Counted from the stretch's first letter, positions 22,356-33,661 are shown. The stretch is DNA of 64,000 bases from Pseudoips prasinana (GCA_951640165.1 OX621241.1:3916001-3980000); one strand, 5' to 3'. Program-made: numbers and translations. The notes: generated by a model not told the origin, from the letters alone.

Positions 22356-22545
22356 TCACACTAATATTATAAAGGCGAAAGTTTGTGAGTGTGTATGTTT
22401 GTTACATACTTCTTCAGGTCTAAACGGCTGGAGTGAGTTTTATAAAATTTGGTATGGAGTTAGCTGACACCCTGGATTAACACATAGGCTATAATTTTTA
22501 AAGTTTAACGCGTGTATAACCGCGGGACACAGCTAAGCTAAGCAA
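22356..22545 (+). mobile_element. Helitron-like repeat in left arm, copy 1
   Basis: 'cactaatattataaaggcga', 'aagtttgtgagtgtgtatg', 'tcaggtctaaacggctgg', 'cacataggctataattttta', 'cgcgggacacagcta'. Confidence 0.55.
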
Positions 22546-22805
22546 ATATAAGTAATACAAAATATAAACAACAGTAGAGTGGTTAACAAATATTAATTAC
22601 TCACATTTATTGCAGCTTAATCGAGAGGTACAAAATTGAAATCTATGTACATATTCAGAGTGTGGAGAGACTGGCGATCTGTCATACATGCCTCCTAGTA
22701 CAGACACCAGTCTCTCACATAGATTAATCTTAACTACACCTACTAATGAACACCTAGATTAAGAATATTTAATGTATAAAATATTGTGTGAGAGAAAAAA
22801 ATAAA

Positions 22806-22995
22806 GTTATCCCACTAATATTATAAAAGCGAAAGTTTGTGAGTGTGTGAGTGTGTATGTTTGTTACTTCGTCACGTCTAAACGGTTGGAGCGATTTTAA
22901 TAAAATTCGGTATGAGGTCAGCTGACACCCTGGATTGACACATAGGCTACAATTTATAAACTTTAACGTAGGTAAAACCGCGAGGCACAGCTAGT
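22806..22995 (+). mobile_element. Helitron-like repeat in left arm, copy 2
   Basis: 'cactaatattataaaagcga', 'cgtctaaacggttggagcga', 'cgcgaggcacagctagta'. Lies head-to-tail with copy 1. Mirrored at 25234-25430. Confidence 0.55.
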
Positions 22996-23468
22996 ATTAT
23001 ATAAATAAAAATAACACGTACGTTATTACACATACGTTTACGGGCACAACGTTCATTCGGTCAAAGAAAAATTGACCGAATGAATTTATATTGATTGATT
23101 GAAAAAAGAGCAGCCCCACTGGGGAAGTACCTCCACCTTACAGAAGACATTCCTTAACAATAACATTAATAACTTTAATGCTGTGTTTCTGTCTTTCGAG
23201 GGAGTAAAGACGCCAGAGCCCATCGGGGTGGGGAAAAGGGTCAGCAACACTCGTTTGCTGACTCTTCTAAAGGTCGGCAACGCATCCGTGAGTCCTCTAG
23301 TGTTACGAGTGTACATGGGCGGCGTTTATCACTTACTATCAGATGACCCGCTTGCTCGTTTGTCGCCCTGACATTCAAAATACAAAATCAATATGTAGTG
23401 TTAATTCCTCTAATTGTCAGTTTAATCATGCCGGGATGCAATTTGCACCGCCCTCCCGCCCGCAAAAA

Positions 23469-23529
23469 TGTGCACATGCAAGAAGGACAATATAAAAAAG
23501 CAAATTACATGCGCCAGTACGAGTACAGT
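23469..23529. repeat. loop of the palindrome
   Basis: 61 bp of non-palindromic sequence between the arms ('tgcacatgcaagaaggac' to 'ccagtacgagtaca'). Confidence 0.75.
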
Positions 23530-23660
23530 TTTTTGTGGGCGGGAGGGCGGTGCAAATTGCATCCCGGCATGATTAAACTGACAATTAGAGGAATGAACAC
23601 TACATATTGATTTTGTATTTTGAATGTCAGGGCGACAAACGAGCAAGCGGGTCACCTGAT

Positions 23661-24894
23661 ACAATACAATACAATACAATACTCTTTATTGTACACCAAA
23701 TAAATAACAAAATAGAACATGAATAGTAGTATGATAATGTACAAAGGGCGGTCTTATCGCTAGCTGCGATTTCTTACAGACAACCTTAGGATGGACAAGA
23801 GTTGTATGAAATGAAAACGGGTAAAAGGTGTAGCAAGTTCAGTAAAAGGACAAAGATTAAAAGAAACAGAAAAAGTAGGTATCAAGTATTAAGTAGGAGT
23901 ACACCTACACTTTGTAGGTGAATATATAATTATCTAAAATACTATGTATACATAATTTATATGTAAGGCATGCAATATATATCTACTAAATAAAATAAAT
24001 AGATACAATAAATAATATTATATTTATATATATATACATATAAATACATATATTTTATTAATGAGAGGATTTGTAGAATGTTCCGCTGCTAATTAAGGTT
24101 TTGTTCTGCAAGATAATGATCTTTTACCATTTTTTTAAAAACGTGTATGGACTGGGCGCGTCTAATCGTTATTGGTAAGGCATTCCACAAACGTACAGCT
24201 TGGACAGTGAAAGAGTTAGTGTAAAAGTTTGTGGAATGGGCAGGAGTTTTTAGTCGCATGTTCTCCGATGACCTCAGAGAAAGAGAATGTGTGTCATTTA
24301 GGAACTCGAAACGTTCTTTGAGATATGATGGGGTAGTAGGATTGAACAATATGTTATACAAAAAAGTTAGAAAGTGAGTATCTCGGCGGAGGCGAATAGG
24401 CAGCCACTTGAGCTTAGCGCGATAATCTGAAACATGATCATACTTACGTAATCCAAATATGAACCTTATGCAATAATTTTGAAGGCGCTCAAGTTTGTCA
24501 AGCTGGGCTACAGTGAGATCAGGATAGCTGGCATCGGCATAGTCTAAAATAGGAAAGAGAAGAGATTGTGCAAGCGCAATTTTTGTGGGTATGGGTAGAA
24601 AGTTACGGATTCTCCGTAACGAACCGGCCGAAGCAAATAATTTCCGGCTGACTTCTTGCAGCTGAGGACCCCAGGATAAAGTATTATCTATAAAAATACC
24701 TAAGTTTTTTACCTTATCACTATAAGGAATGACATTTAGATCAAAATAGACCTTAGGTAGCTGGAGCCAGTCTATTCTAGCTATTAATTTAGAGCTGCCT
24801 ACAACCATGGCCTGTGTCTTTGCTGGATTTACATTTAACCCATACGACTTGCTCCACTCGCATATGTGGGTCATATCCGCATTTATGATTTCTA
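23661..24894 (-). pseudogene. 5'-truncated LINE with RT C-terminal part, (attgt)n tail
   Basis: Minus strand. The frame 24089-24874 (261 codons, open back to the truncation point) starts at the end of the RT palm (GLNVNPAKTQAMVVGSSK), then KNLGIFIDNTLSWGPQLQEV, a thumb with FPILDYADASYPDLT and the closing block VQAVRLWNALPITIRRAQSI, typical of CR1/Jockey-like insect LINEs. Note that the YAD in YADASY belongs to the thumb and is not the catalytic box, which has been lost. The 3' UTR carries 'ggcggtcttatcgc' and ends in a pentanucleotide run (23661-23681). The flanking repeat TGAT is short. It entered the right palindrome arm after the palindrome had formed. Confidence 0.8.
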
Positions 24895-25233
24895 TGATAG
24901 TAAGTGATAAACGCCGCCCATGTACACTCGTAACACTAGAGGACTCACGGATGCGTTGCCGACCTTTAGAAGAGTCAGCAAACGAGTGTTGCTGACCCTT
25001 TTCCCCACCCCGATGGGCTCTGGCGTCTTTACTCCCTCGAAAGACAGAAACACAGCATTAAAGTTATTAATGTTATTGTTAAGGAATGTCTTCTGTAAGG
25101 TGGAGGTACTTCCCCAGTGCGGCTGCTCTTTTTTCAATCAATCAATATAAATTCATTCGGTCAATTTTTCTTTGACCGAATGAACGTTGTGCCCGTAAAC
25201 GTATGTGTAATAACGTACGTGTTATTTTTATTT

Positions 25234-25430
25234 ATATAATACTAGCTGTGCCTCGCGGTTTTACCTACGTTAAAGTTTATAAATTGTAGCCTATGTGTCA
25301 ATCCAGGGTGTCAGCTGACCTCATACCGAATTTTATTAAAATCGCTCCAACCGTTTAGACGTGACGAAGTAACAAACATACACACTCACACACTCACAAA
25401 CTTTCGCTTTTATAATATTAGTGGGATAAC
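25234..25430 (-). mobile_element. Helitron-like repeat in right arm (mirror of 22806-22995)
   Basis: 'actagctgtgcctcgcggtt' to 'ttataatattagtgggat'. Confidence 0.55.
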
Positions 25431-25689
25431 TTTATTTTTTTCTCTCACACAATATTTTATACATTAAATATTCTTAATCTAGGTGTTCATTAGTAGGTGT
25501 AGTTAAGATTAATCTATGTGAGAGACTGGTGTCTGTACTAGGAGGCATGTATGACAGATCGCCAGTCTCTCCACACTCTGAATATGTACATAGATTTCAA
25601 TTTTGTACCTCTCGATTAAGCTGCAATAAATGTGAGTAATTAATATTTGTTAACCACTCTACTGTTGTTTATATTTTGTATTACTTATA

Positions 25690-25890
25690 TTTGCTTAGCT
25701 TAGCTGTGTCCCGCGGTTATACACGCGTTAAACTTTAAAAATTATAGCCTATGTGTTAATCCAGGGTGTCAGCTAACTCCATACCAAATTTTATAAAACT
25801 CACTCCAGCCGTTTAGACCTGAAGAAGTATGTAACAAACATACACACTCACAAACTTTCGCCTTTATAATATTAGTGTGATTAGATAGTA
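25690..25890 (-). mobile_element. Helitron-like repeat in right arm (mirror of 22356-22545)
   Basis: 'tagctgtgtcccgcggttat' to 'cgcctttataatattagtgt'. The piggyBac element sits about 10 bp beyond it. Confidence 0.55.
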
Positions 25891-26278
25891 AGAAAAGTTA
25901 ACACTAGAGTGCACGCGCGGGCTACATATGTAGCCCAGCGTGTAATATTGTCGCATATAATTTTTGTTTGCCGCGCTACAGCGCAATCGTCTAACGTATT
26001 CCTCAAGCATAACACCCCGCTCCCGCCAGGAGCGTGCCGACTCCCGCAGCTTACAGACGTCTGCAAAAATCGCCCTTGAAGTTGGTGGGCTACGCCTGTA
26101 GCCCGCGCGAGCGTTGGAGGAATTTAAGTGTTTAGTGTGCAAGTGGTGAAATTGAGGTAAATATGAAACATTTGTTGCAGTATTACCACAAAACGTACTG
26201 TTAATTATTTTGTAAGTGTTTGTTGTTTATATTTATGGGCTTTTCATGTATCTTTATTCTGTTTTGTTCACTTTTTAG

Positions 26279-26659
26279 ATGGCGGGTAACTCGAACAGAT
26301 TGTGCGACCAAATACAAAGATGGCTGCTGGAGGATAATGAAGACGACGACATTTCGAGCGAAAGTGAGGAAGGCGGAGAATCCGCGGAACAAAGTGGCCC
26401 GCTTGGATCTCCTCACCATTCTGATACGGAACAAGATGGCGAGGAAAACGAGGACGAAGATGAAGACGTGCCTCCATCGACTTTGGCTTCCTATCAGTCT
26501 CGTAATGGTACAAAATGGAGCAAGATTGCACCGCCTACCTCAAGAACCAGATCTCACAACATTTTAGTCCGTCCACCAGGCCTAGTAGGTGTAGCAAAAG
26601 ATGCTAAAACGGCTCTCCTATCATTCCTGCTGTCAATACCTCCTACAAGTCGGATTTGA
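26279..26659 (+). pseudogene. piggyBac transposase N-terminal remnant
   Basis: 126 codons from ATG (26279, in context 'tagatggcgggt'). The acidic, Ser-rich leader (EDDDISSESEEGGESAEQSG, EENEDEDEDVPPS) and NGTKWSKIAPPTSRTRSHNI match the start of piggyBac transposases, where a variable acidic tail precedes a conserved W and R-T-x-x-HNI motif. The frame then passes into sequence belonging to the C-terminal part (from about 26590) and stops at 26657-26659. All DDD-catalytic sequence is absent. It could be a dead gene, or its product could still be made as a short acidic protein; nothing here shows expression. Confidence 0.75.
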
Positions 26660-26905
26660 TCTTGCAAGACCTTCTATTGAGCGTCGTATATACCCAGAGG
26701 TATTAAACTGAAAGGCAAACTACTTCTAGGATTGGCAGAACAACCCCTGCAACAAAATATGCCTATTCGGGGAGGACTTGGTCGGTGTGCTTTTTGCAGT
26801 AGGGCTCGCGACCGTAGCACGCGCAAGCAATGCAGCAAATGTATGAGGCGTATTTGTAGCGAACATCAGGCAGTCGTGTGTCCGGAATATATGCCAATAG
26901 ACTGA
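26655..26905 (+). pseudogene. piggyBac transposase C-terminal Cys-rich domain remnant
   Basis: In another frame, GFDLARPSIERRIY leads (with one stop) to GGLGRCAFCSRARDRSTRKQ, CSKCMRRICSEHQAVVCPEY and a terminal MPID-stop near 26903. The spacing C-x2-C-x10-C-x2-C-x4-C-x2-H-x5-C is the cross-brace zinc finger that closes piggyBac transposases and binds element ends. Its presence with the N terminus and without the middle shows a simple internal deletion of about 1.3 kb relative to a full gene (family length about 550-600 residues). Confidence 0.75.
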
Positions 26906-27905
26906 TTTATTACCCGTTACTTTGATAATAGATTCAATTAGATTAAAATAAATGCCTTTTGTGATAAATATTACGTTCCTAAATGAAAATAAGACTAAGA
27001 GAACTCACCCTTCCAAATATTTGTTGATTTTTAAGAAGTTTATGTTTAAGTTTCAAATTATAATAAAGAATCTAAATTTTGTTGATTTTATGAGCCATTT
27101 TGATAAAAATAAATATGTTTAGTAATTATATGCTGTGTTTTAATAATTTTTTTTCCTTATTCAGAGAAATAATTGACTCATAAGTGGGCTACACCTGTAG
27201 CCCGCGCGTGCGCTTAAGGAGTATATATGGGCGCGTGCACTCTAGTGTTAGGATGGCACATTCAATAATTTTTCTATTTCTTCATAATTTTGTGATTTGA
27301 GCCAGATCGTAGTAGGTAGTCATATTTTGTAAGTGGGTATCTATGGTTCTATTAAAGTTATTGTAAAGGTATCCACCGTAGTATTAAGTATGTACCACGC
27401 TAATCATGAATTAAATATGACCGCATTATGGCTGCACATCCAGGATTAATTGAACAAGCACAAGCCTGACAACACTAAGTGCATAGACAGATGAACACGA
27501 ACGGTCAGAGACTCGCTGGTTATATGTATATATTCTTGGCCGTAAGATAGATAGAATGGTATAAAATACTCCTTTTTTTATACTCTTAAAGAGAAATATT
27601 GAACACAATCTTGTCTTACATGATGTTCTCCAGACTACCTTAGGATGGATAAGAACTGTAAGTATTTAAAATAGCTGGTGTGAATCAATTAAAGAAGTAA
27701 GTAGGCTTTAATAATGTAAGGAGCCAGCGAGTAACCAGCGCTAGAAAGCTTACCTTTAAGGTATTATCTGAGTTCGGGGAGATAATTAACGGTCGGTTTG
27801 AAGAGACATTTTTTTTGAAACTGTGATATTACGCTTAATTATGATAGGGGAAGTCATATCGATACAAAGGCAATATGTATGTAAAATTTTTAGTAGTATA
27901 CTTTA

Positions 27906-28126
27906 GCAATCTAGAGGAATATTTTAGAATAGAATACTCTTTATTGTACACCATAGGAATACATATTTCATAGGATATTACATAAACAAGTTGTACAAAG
28001 GGTGGTCTTATCGCATAAAGCGATCTCTTCCAGACAACCTTAGGATGGATAGGAGCTGAACAATAACTAATAGCAGTAGGTGTGCAACAAGACATGCAAA
28101 AGCATTAAAATATTCCTCTAGATTGC
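27906..28126. repeat. short inverted repeat enclosing a LINE 3' end
   Basis: GCAATCTAGAGGAATATTTT at 27906-27925 and its inverse at 28107-28126. Between them lies a minus-strand LINE 3' UTR ('tactctttattgtacacc', 'ggtggtcttatcgc', 'gcgatctcttccaga'), the same family as 23661. Confidence 0.6.
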
Positions 28127-28904
28127 TTGCCTAAAGTTCTATTATTTTAATATAATATCCATATATCTGTACCTGTGTTCAGCAAATAAATGACTGTTTG
28201 ATTGATTGAAATGCAAACTGTGGGTAAATAGAGTGGTGTGGCAATCTGCATCCATCGGCTCCCTTGACTTCACGAGGATCCGTTTTCCAGAATGTGGCTA
28301 CTACACTCAGGAACTTTTCTTCTCCAGCGGAAATCGGTATTGCCACTTCAACTTTCCTTCTAGCTATTATAAGTATTGCTCAAGTCTCCCACAAGAGTAG
28401 GCAGCGTTCTTATATTGGATAGATAGACTTTTCATGAAATAAAGAAACAAACAATGGATACAGACCCTGACCATTACACAAAAGGAATCCCAATCGCGCA
28501 CTTAATAACATCTATGATATTGCCACTGGACTCGGTGTGTTACTAACTTATTTTCTGATTAACACCACTATAGCAACTTGAACCTTATTTTTTTATTATT
28601 AACGGCTATTTTCCAATAGCTTTTTAGTAATATTAGGGCAGTTATACAAAAGATGTGGTTAAGAATTGAATTTCGGTATGTTATGGTGAAATAACGATGT
28701 GGAAACGACTTTGTTGCGTGGAAATCGAAATGGGTATTTTCGTGAGTTTTTTATCATTTCCGGACAGTGTCCGGTTGAAATGGAGGGTTTATGTTAGTTT
28801 CGGGGGAATTAGGGGGATATTAGGTAAAGTGGTGTTTAAATTATAGGTTCTGGTACACGCTAATGCAATATTGAATGAGAGACAATAGAATATCTGTCCG
28901 TAAT
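28127..28904. other. no gene recognised
   Basis: A 64-codon frame at 28206-28400 has no family resemblance. Otherwise AT-rich. Confidence 0.4.
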
Positions 28905-29105
28905 CGTTTTTTTAGGTTTTATGTCTTATGGGTTTGCGCTTGACCACGATCTCACCTGCTGGTAAGTGAAGATGCGGTCGAAGTTGAACCGCGCGGACCC
29001 ATAAGATGCCTGTTCACTCTAGCCTTGAATAAACCTATGTTGAATGAGTCTGGAAACACTTCGATCGGGAGGGTGTTCCACAGCTTAGCCGTACGTATTA
29101 CCAAC
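28905..29105 (-). pseudogene. LINE C-terminal fragment
   Basis: Minus strand from about 29100 reads TAKLWNTLPIEVFPDSFNIG then LFKARVNRHLMG, and stops near 28963. The A-x-x-LWN-x-LP block followed by F-K-x-x-V closes many CR1/Jockey-like LINE proteins. Only about 48 codons remain. Confidence 0.6.
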
Positions 29106-29447
29106 ATATAATATAGTTAGTAATATTTATAAAGGAGAAGGAAATGACTCCATACATTCCTGGGCCAAGGTGTTAACTGAATCAAACTAGCCTTATTCGT
29201 TAGAGGACATAATAACAAGACCTCACTGAAATTTTCGTGAAATTTGGCTATCCAGGAATCAAGTTATATGAACTATAGTAAAAGTGAGGTTATATTATAA
29301 CATTGTAGTTTTTTACAAAATGTTTTTGAATGGCTTCGGTTGTGTTATGGTTTTATTCATGGAGAGTGTGACATGTCGAAGATCTGGCACGTTTGGATCC
29401 CCCACGCCCCGGGCAGTCACTACAGTCAAAGAAAACCGCAAATAAAA
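29106..29447. other. no gene recognised
   Basis: No supported feature. Confidence 0.4.
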
Positions 29448-29823
29448 CATGGAAAATACGTGCGCACTTAAAATGAAAGACAACGAACGAGTGACAGTCA
29501 AAAAGCATGTAAAGGCTGTCAGCCAGAGAAGTGTTGGCCGAAGAAAAATTAAAGGAATACGATTCGCTATGAATCGATTCCACGAAAAAACACTTGTCAC
29601 TCGATTTTCAAACATATTCTGAGATTTTACCGATTTATTCTTAATCGATTGCTAGCAATTCATCATTATTTTATCGATTATTTCGTTTCATAACTTAATT
29701 AAAGTTTTCTCGCTTCCTAGATAGAAACATGATACCATATTTTGCGATTTCCTTTAGAAAAATATAATGGTTTTTTTAATCCGCATCTCAAGTAGTTAAC
29801 TGCTGGGCCCAGAAGTTTCCTTC
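29448..29823 (+). repeat. family-G repeat, copy 1
   Basis: A 375-bp block ending 'taactgctgggcccagaagt' that recurs inverted at 49492-49850, with 'tatgaatcgattccacg', 'cacttgtcactcgattt' and 'acatgataccatattttg' in common. No coding frame is shared. The type of element is unknown. Confidence 0.6.
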
Positions 29824-29934
29824 TCCTTTGAGACTTGAAATGTTTGCGTTAATTTTCTTTCAAAACTATTATACATGCATTATTATTATTAACATTCTGT
29901 GTATAAAGATATATGAACATTATCATCATCATCA

Positions 29935-30062
29935 TGGCAGCCAAATGATGCTGGACAAAAGCCTCCCCAAAAGATCTCGACAATAGGACTGTGTCCATCA
30001 TTTGGAGGGAGCGATAATTGCTACGCTTGCCAAACGGGTTGGCGATCGCATTACGTTATTTT
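29935..30062 (-). mobile_element. short non-autonomous RTE derivative
   Basis: Minus strand: the RTE 5' segment ('gcgatcgccaacccgtttgg' to 'aaatgatggacaca') is joined directly to the RTE 3' segment ('attgtcgagatctttt', 'ggcttttgtccagca') and (atg)n. About 2.9 kb of coding sequence is missing between the two. Confidence 0.7.
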
Positions 30063-30146
30063 CAACCTTCTATCAATGAGCTAGATATCAATCAGCCTTG
30101 TATCGTTATGATTTCAGAACGACTAATAACAGTCAATATACAATAT

Positions 30147-30392
30147 ACATGTATGGACAATGTCACACAGATCATCCTAGCCTCAAAATAAGCAAAGCTT
30201 GTACTATGGGTACCAGGCGACGATATACATACTTACATAGATAGATAAATACTTAAATACATAGAAAACATCCATGACTCAGAAACAAATATTCGTGCTC
30301 ATCACACAAATATTTGCACTTACCGGGATTCGAACCCAGGACCACCAGCTTCGTAGGCAGGAGCACTACCAAATAGGCTACAGTGACCGTCA
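30147..30392 (-). mobile_element. SINE-B, minus strand
   Basis: Inverse of 8712-8962: 'gcaaagcttgtactatgggt', 'gggattcgaacccaggacca', 'aggctacagtgaccgtcact'. Confidence 0.75.
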
Positions 30393-30683
30393 CTCCTTCT
30401 TCGTCCTTTGTTATATAACTTGCACGTGTCGTTATAGACAAGTATTAAGCTCCGTTGAGTGTGGTCACAAGTTGCTAAGTCCTAACTCCGAGGAAGTAGA
30501 TCCTACTGCAAATTCCGAGTAACCACTAGCTAACACTTCTTGGGTAGAAACTTTGGCGAACAGTTGAATTAAATAGTTTCCAACTCGTTGTATTTACCAG
30601 AGTACTAAAAGATAGTTTATTATTATTATGAGGGAAGAAAGTCTTCTTGAATGGCAACCTTCTTGAGACATTTTGTGAGCGTC
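30393..30683. other. no gene recognised
   Basis: No supported feature; a short (att)n near 30620. Confidence 0.35.
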
Positions 30684-30790
30684 GATGGAAACCGCTGGAT
30701 GTAGGTGGCGCAAGACTAGTAATTGTGAAGATATTTAGGGGAAGACTTTGTCCAGCAGTGAATGTCTCTTTGCTGATATGATCATAATGA
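30684..30790 (+). mobile_element. RTE 3'-end fragment
   Basis: 'aaaccgctggatgtaggtgg', 'attgtgaagatatttagg', 'tttgtccagcagtgaatgtc', 'gctgatatgat' align with 45960-46055 of the intact RTE. Confidence 0.65.
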
Positions 30791-30807
30791 CAACACACAA
30801 AGAACCT

Positions 30808-31012
30808 TTTTAGGGTTCCGTAGCCAAATGGCAAAAAACGGAACCCTTATAGATTCGTCATGTCTGTCTGTCTGTCTGTCCGTCCGTATGTCACAGCCAC
30901 TTTTTTCCGAAACTATAAGAGCTGTACTGTTGAAACTTGGTACGTAGATGTATTCTGTGAACGGCATTAAGATTTTCACACAAAAATAGAAAAAGAATAA
31001 TAATTTTGGGGG
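30808..31012 (+). repeat. dispersed 'agggttccgtagcc' repeat
   Basis: Starts with a hairpin AGGGTTCCGT ... ACGGAACCCT (30811-30846), then (tgtc)n and 'aaactataagagctgtac'. A dispersed insect repeat; class not known to me. Confidence 0.5.
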
Positions 31013-33661
31013 TTGCCCATACATACGTTCTTCAAATTATGCCAACTATCTATTGAGCGTGTGTGTGAGGTGGCATGTGTAGAGACGCAGTTTTATTGTA
31101 TAATATGTGTGTATAGACCACCAGCATCCGATTTAAAGCTTTTTACAGCAACAATAGAAGACATTCTTAGGAAAATTAAAAGTAAAAAAAAAATCCTTGT
31201 ATGTGGTGATTTTAATATGAACATTTTAGCAGATTCACCTGAAATAAACATATTTCTATCTGTATTTCGGTCCTTTAACCTTAAATGCTTGTTCTCTGAG
31301 GCCACGAGAGTCACACCCACATCTGCTACTTGCATTGATAACATAATTACCAACTTTGATGTCTCTGAGAAGTGTTTGGTGGCTGGTGTTCGCTCTGACC
31401 ATAAATGCCAAATAGTAAAGATAAAAAATGAGATAAATATAAATAAACAAAAAATTCGTTTTAGACCTTTAACAAAATCTAATTTGGGAAAGTTCAGTAA
31501 CAACCTGGAGAATAGTTTGTGCCATCTATTGCCAAACAAAAGTAACCCTAACGATATGTACACTACATTATTCCACTGTATTTGCAAAGAATTTAATAAA
31601 GCTTGTAAAATAAAAAACATAACGGTTGACAGTAATAAGATAAAATTTAGTTCTTGGGCAACTCAAGGCATTAGACTGAGTAGAGATTTTTTATATGAGT
31701 TGTATGACAGAAGGTCCTATAACCCTGATGTCAATTTTATTAATTATGTTAGAAATTATTCAAAAATTTTTAAAAAGTTTTGCATTCACGCTAAATCTTT
31801 ATATATAAGAGATAAAATTAAAAAATCTGATAATAAAATAAAATCAGCTTGGCAAATAATTAATACTGGTAAAAGTAGATCAAGAGATCAAACATTAGTA
31901 TTGAATATTGGTGATGAACTGGTTTCAGACAAGCTTACCATTGCCAATTTTTTTGCTGCTTTTTTTGCAAATATACCCGTGGATATTACTAAGTGTATCG
32001 CATCATCACCAGATGTGGCTGAACTCTTTTTAAATCAAAGCGTAAAACAAACTGTACCTAACTTTAGTTTTGAATCCGTAACAAGTGATGATATTATAAA
32101 AGCTTTTAAGAGTATTAAAAGGAAAGGCACAGAAGATTTGTGGGGACTGTCTGTTAAAGCAATTGAATCAATCATACTAAACATTGCTACAATCCTTGCA
32201 GCCATCTTCAATGGCTGTATAAGTGATGGTGTCTTTCCCGATTTAATGAAAATAAGTAAGATAATACCCATTTTCAAGGCAGGTTGTTCAAAAAATGCCA
32301 CGAATTATAGGCCTATCTCAATACTGCCAGCTTTAAGTAAAATATTTGAAAAGCTGATGCTCAGCCAAATGTTGTCGCACTTTAACGTGAATGAGATATT
32401 GCATAACAAGCAGTTCGGGTTTACAAGGAGCCGCTCTACTCAGGATGCAGGTTGCACATTAATTAGGTCAATATTGGAGGCTTGGGAGGGATCACAGGAT
32501 GCGCTGGGAGTTTTCTGTGATCTCTCTAAGGCTTTCGATTGCGTTGATCATCGTACGCTCGTTGTTAAACTGAAGTACTATGGAATATCTGGCACATCTC
32601 TTGATCTTGTGATGTCCTATTTATCGGGGCGACAACAGATGGTTTCGATAGGCGGTGTCACTTCGGCACGTCATCCTGTGAAAATGGGGGTGCCCCAGGG
32701 GTCTATATTGGGCCCATTTTTATTTCTAGTTTATATAAATGATCTCCCTTATCTGGTAGAGAAAGTATCAGAGATAGTTTTGTTCGCTGATGATACGTCG
32801 CTCATATTTAAAGTAAATAGAAAGGATCAAGATCTTATTGAGCATAATAAAACACTCAGCTTTATATCAGAATGGTTTTCGGCAAATAATCTCTTGTTAA
32901 ATGCAGGGAAAACTAAATGCATCAGGTTCTCATTGCCGAATGTGACTCAAATTGTACCAACAGTTGCACTTAATGCGAAAATATTAGATTTAGTCCCATC
33001 GACCGTATTTTTAGGATTGACACTTGATTCAAAATTGCAATGGGGTCCTCAGATTGAAAAGTTAGCAGGTAAATTAAGTTCGGCTTCCTATGCTGTCGGG
33101 AAAATAAGGCAATTGTCAGATGAACAAACTGCTAGATTAGTGTATTTCGCGTACTTTCATAGCATTATGTCGTATGGCATTCTGCTGTGGGGTTCGGCGG
33201 CTGACATAGGTACTATTTTTGTATTGCAGAAAAGAGCAGTCAGAGCCATTTATGGTTTAGGCAGTCGCGATTCTTTGCGAAATTTGTTTAAAGAAATAAA
33301 TATACTTACTGTGCCATCGGAATATATATATCAGAATATAATGTTTGTTAGAAAAAATATTCATAATTATAAAAAGAAAAGTGAACTGCATAATATAAAT
33401 ACTAGGAATAAAAACAAACTAGCCATGCCAGGCTTTAGAGTAAGCAAAACTAATAAATCATTTTTAGGAAATTGTATTAGGTTTTATAACAAGCTTCCTA
33501 CTCAAATTACTGATCTGCCTGACACAAGTTTTAAAACACATATTAAACGTGTACTTATGGCTAGGGGTTATTACACCACTAAAGAGTACATCGATGACAA
33601 AGACGTCTGGCTCTCACTTCCTACCTGCACATTGCTCGCTGGAGATCTTGTAGCCATATAG
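31013..33661 (+). pseudogene. LINE ORF2 lacking its N terminus (endonuclease part and full RT)
   Basis: An 882-codon open frame without stops. There is no ATG at its beginning (the frame opens at TTG). The endonuclease is cut off: the N and E motifs are missing, but CGDFNMNIL (95-103), CIDNIIT and RSDHK are present. The RT is complete: FKAGCSKNATNYRPISILPA, FGFTRSRSTQDAG, FCDLSKAFDCVDH, GVPQGSILGPFLFLVYINDL, active-site FADD, KCIRFSLPN, VFLGLTLDSKLQWGPQ, and a C-terminal block NCIRFYNKLPTQI. This is the Jockey/CR1 type of insect LINE, which nicks DNA and copies its RNA in the nucleus. It is a 5'-truncated insertion, but its long clean frame suggests recent arrival. It could be read as a host gene; the truncated endonuclease argues against that. 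Confidence 0.85.

Larger units (their letters stand above)
21740..23468. repeat. left arm of a 1.73-kb palindrome
   Basis: Inverse of 23530-27846 once two insertions are removed. Each arm is then 1,729 bp by my count. It includes two copies of a Helitron-like repeat (22356-22545, 22806-22995), a small hairpin (23050-23082) and a 60-codon frame (21978-22160) whose exact mirror is at 27426-27608. Only scattered single-base differences were seen on inspection. Confidence 0.85.
25902..27247 (+). mobile_element. piggyBac-like element, internally deleted (1,346 bp)
   Basis: Flanked by TTAA (25898-25901) and TTAG (27248-27251, one base changed; the other palindrome arm has the empty 'TTAA'). Terminal inverted repeats are CACTAGAGTGCACGCG. 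Subterminal palindromes GGGCTAC-n-GTAGCCC occur at 25919, 26088 and 27186. It keeps the start and end of a transposase gene but not the catalytic middle. Confidence 0.85.
23530..27846. repeat. right arm of the palindrome, with two insertions
   Basis: Inverse of 21740-23468. It is interrupted by a LINE (23661-24894, TGAT repeated at 23657-23660 and 24895-24898) and by a piggyBac derivative (25902-27247, TTAA/TTAG). Total 4,317 bp less 1,238 and 1,350 leaves 1,729 bp. Confidence 0.85.

Noticed and set aside
31013..33661. Host gene encoding an 882-residue protein
   Set aside because: It is a LINE ORF2 cut within the endonuclease, with no ATG at its beginning.
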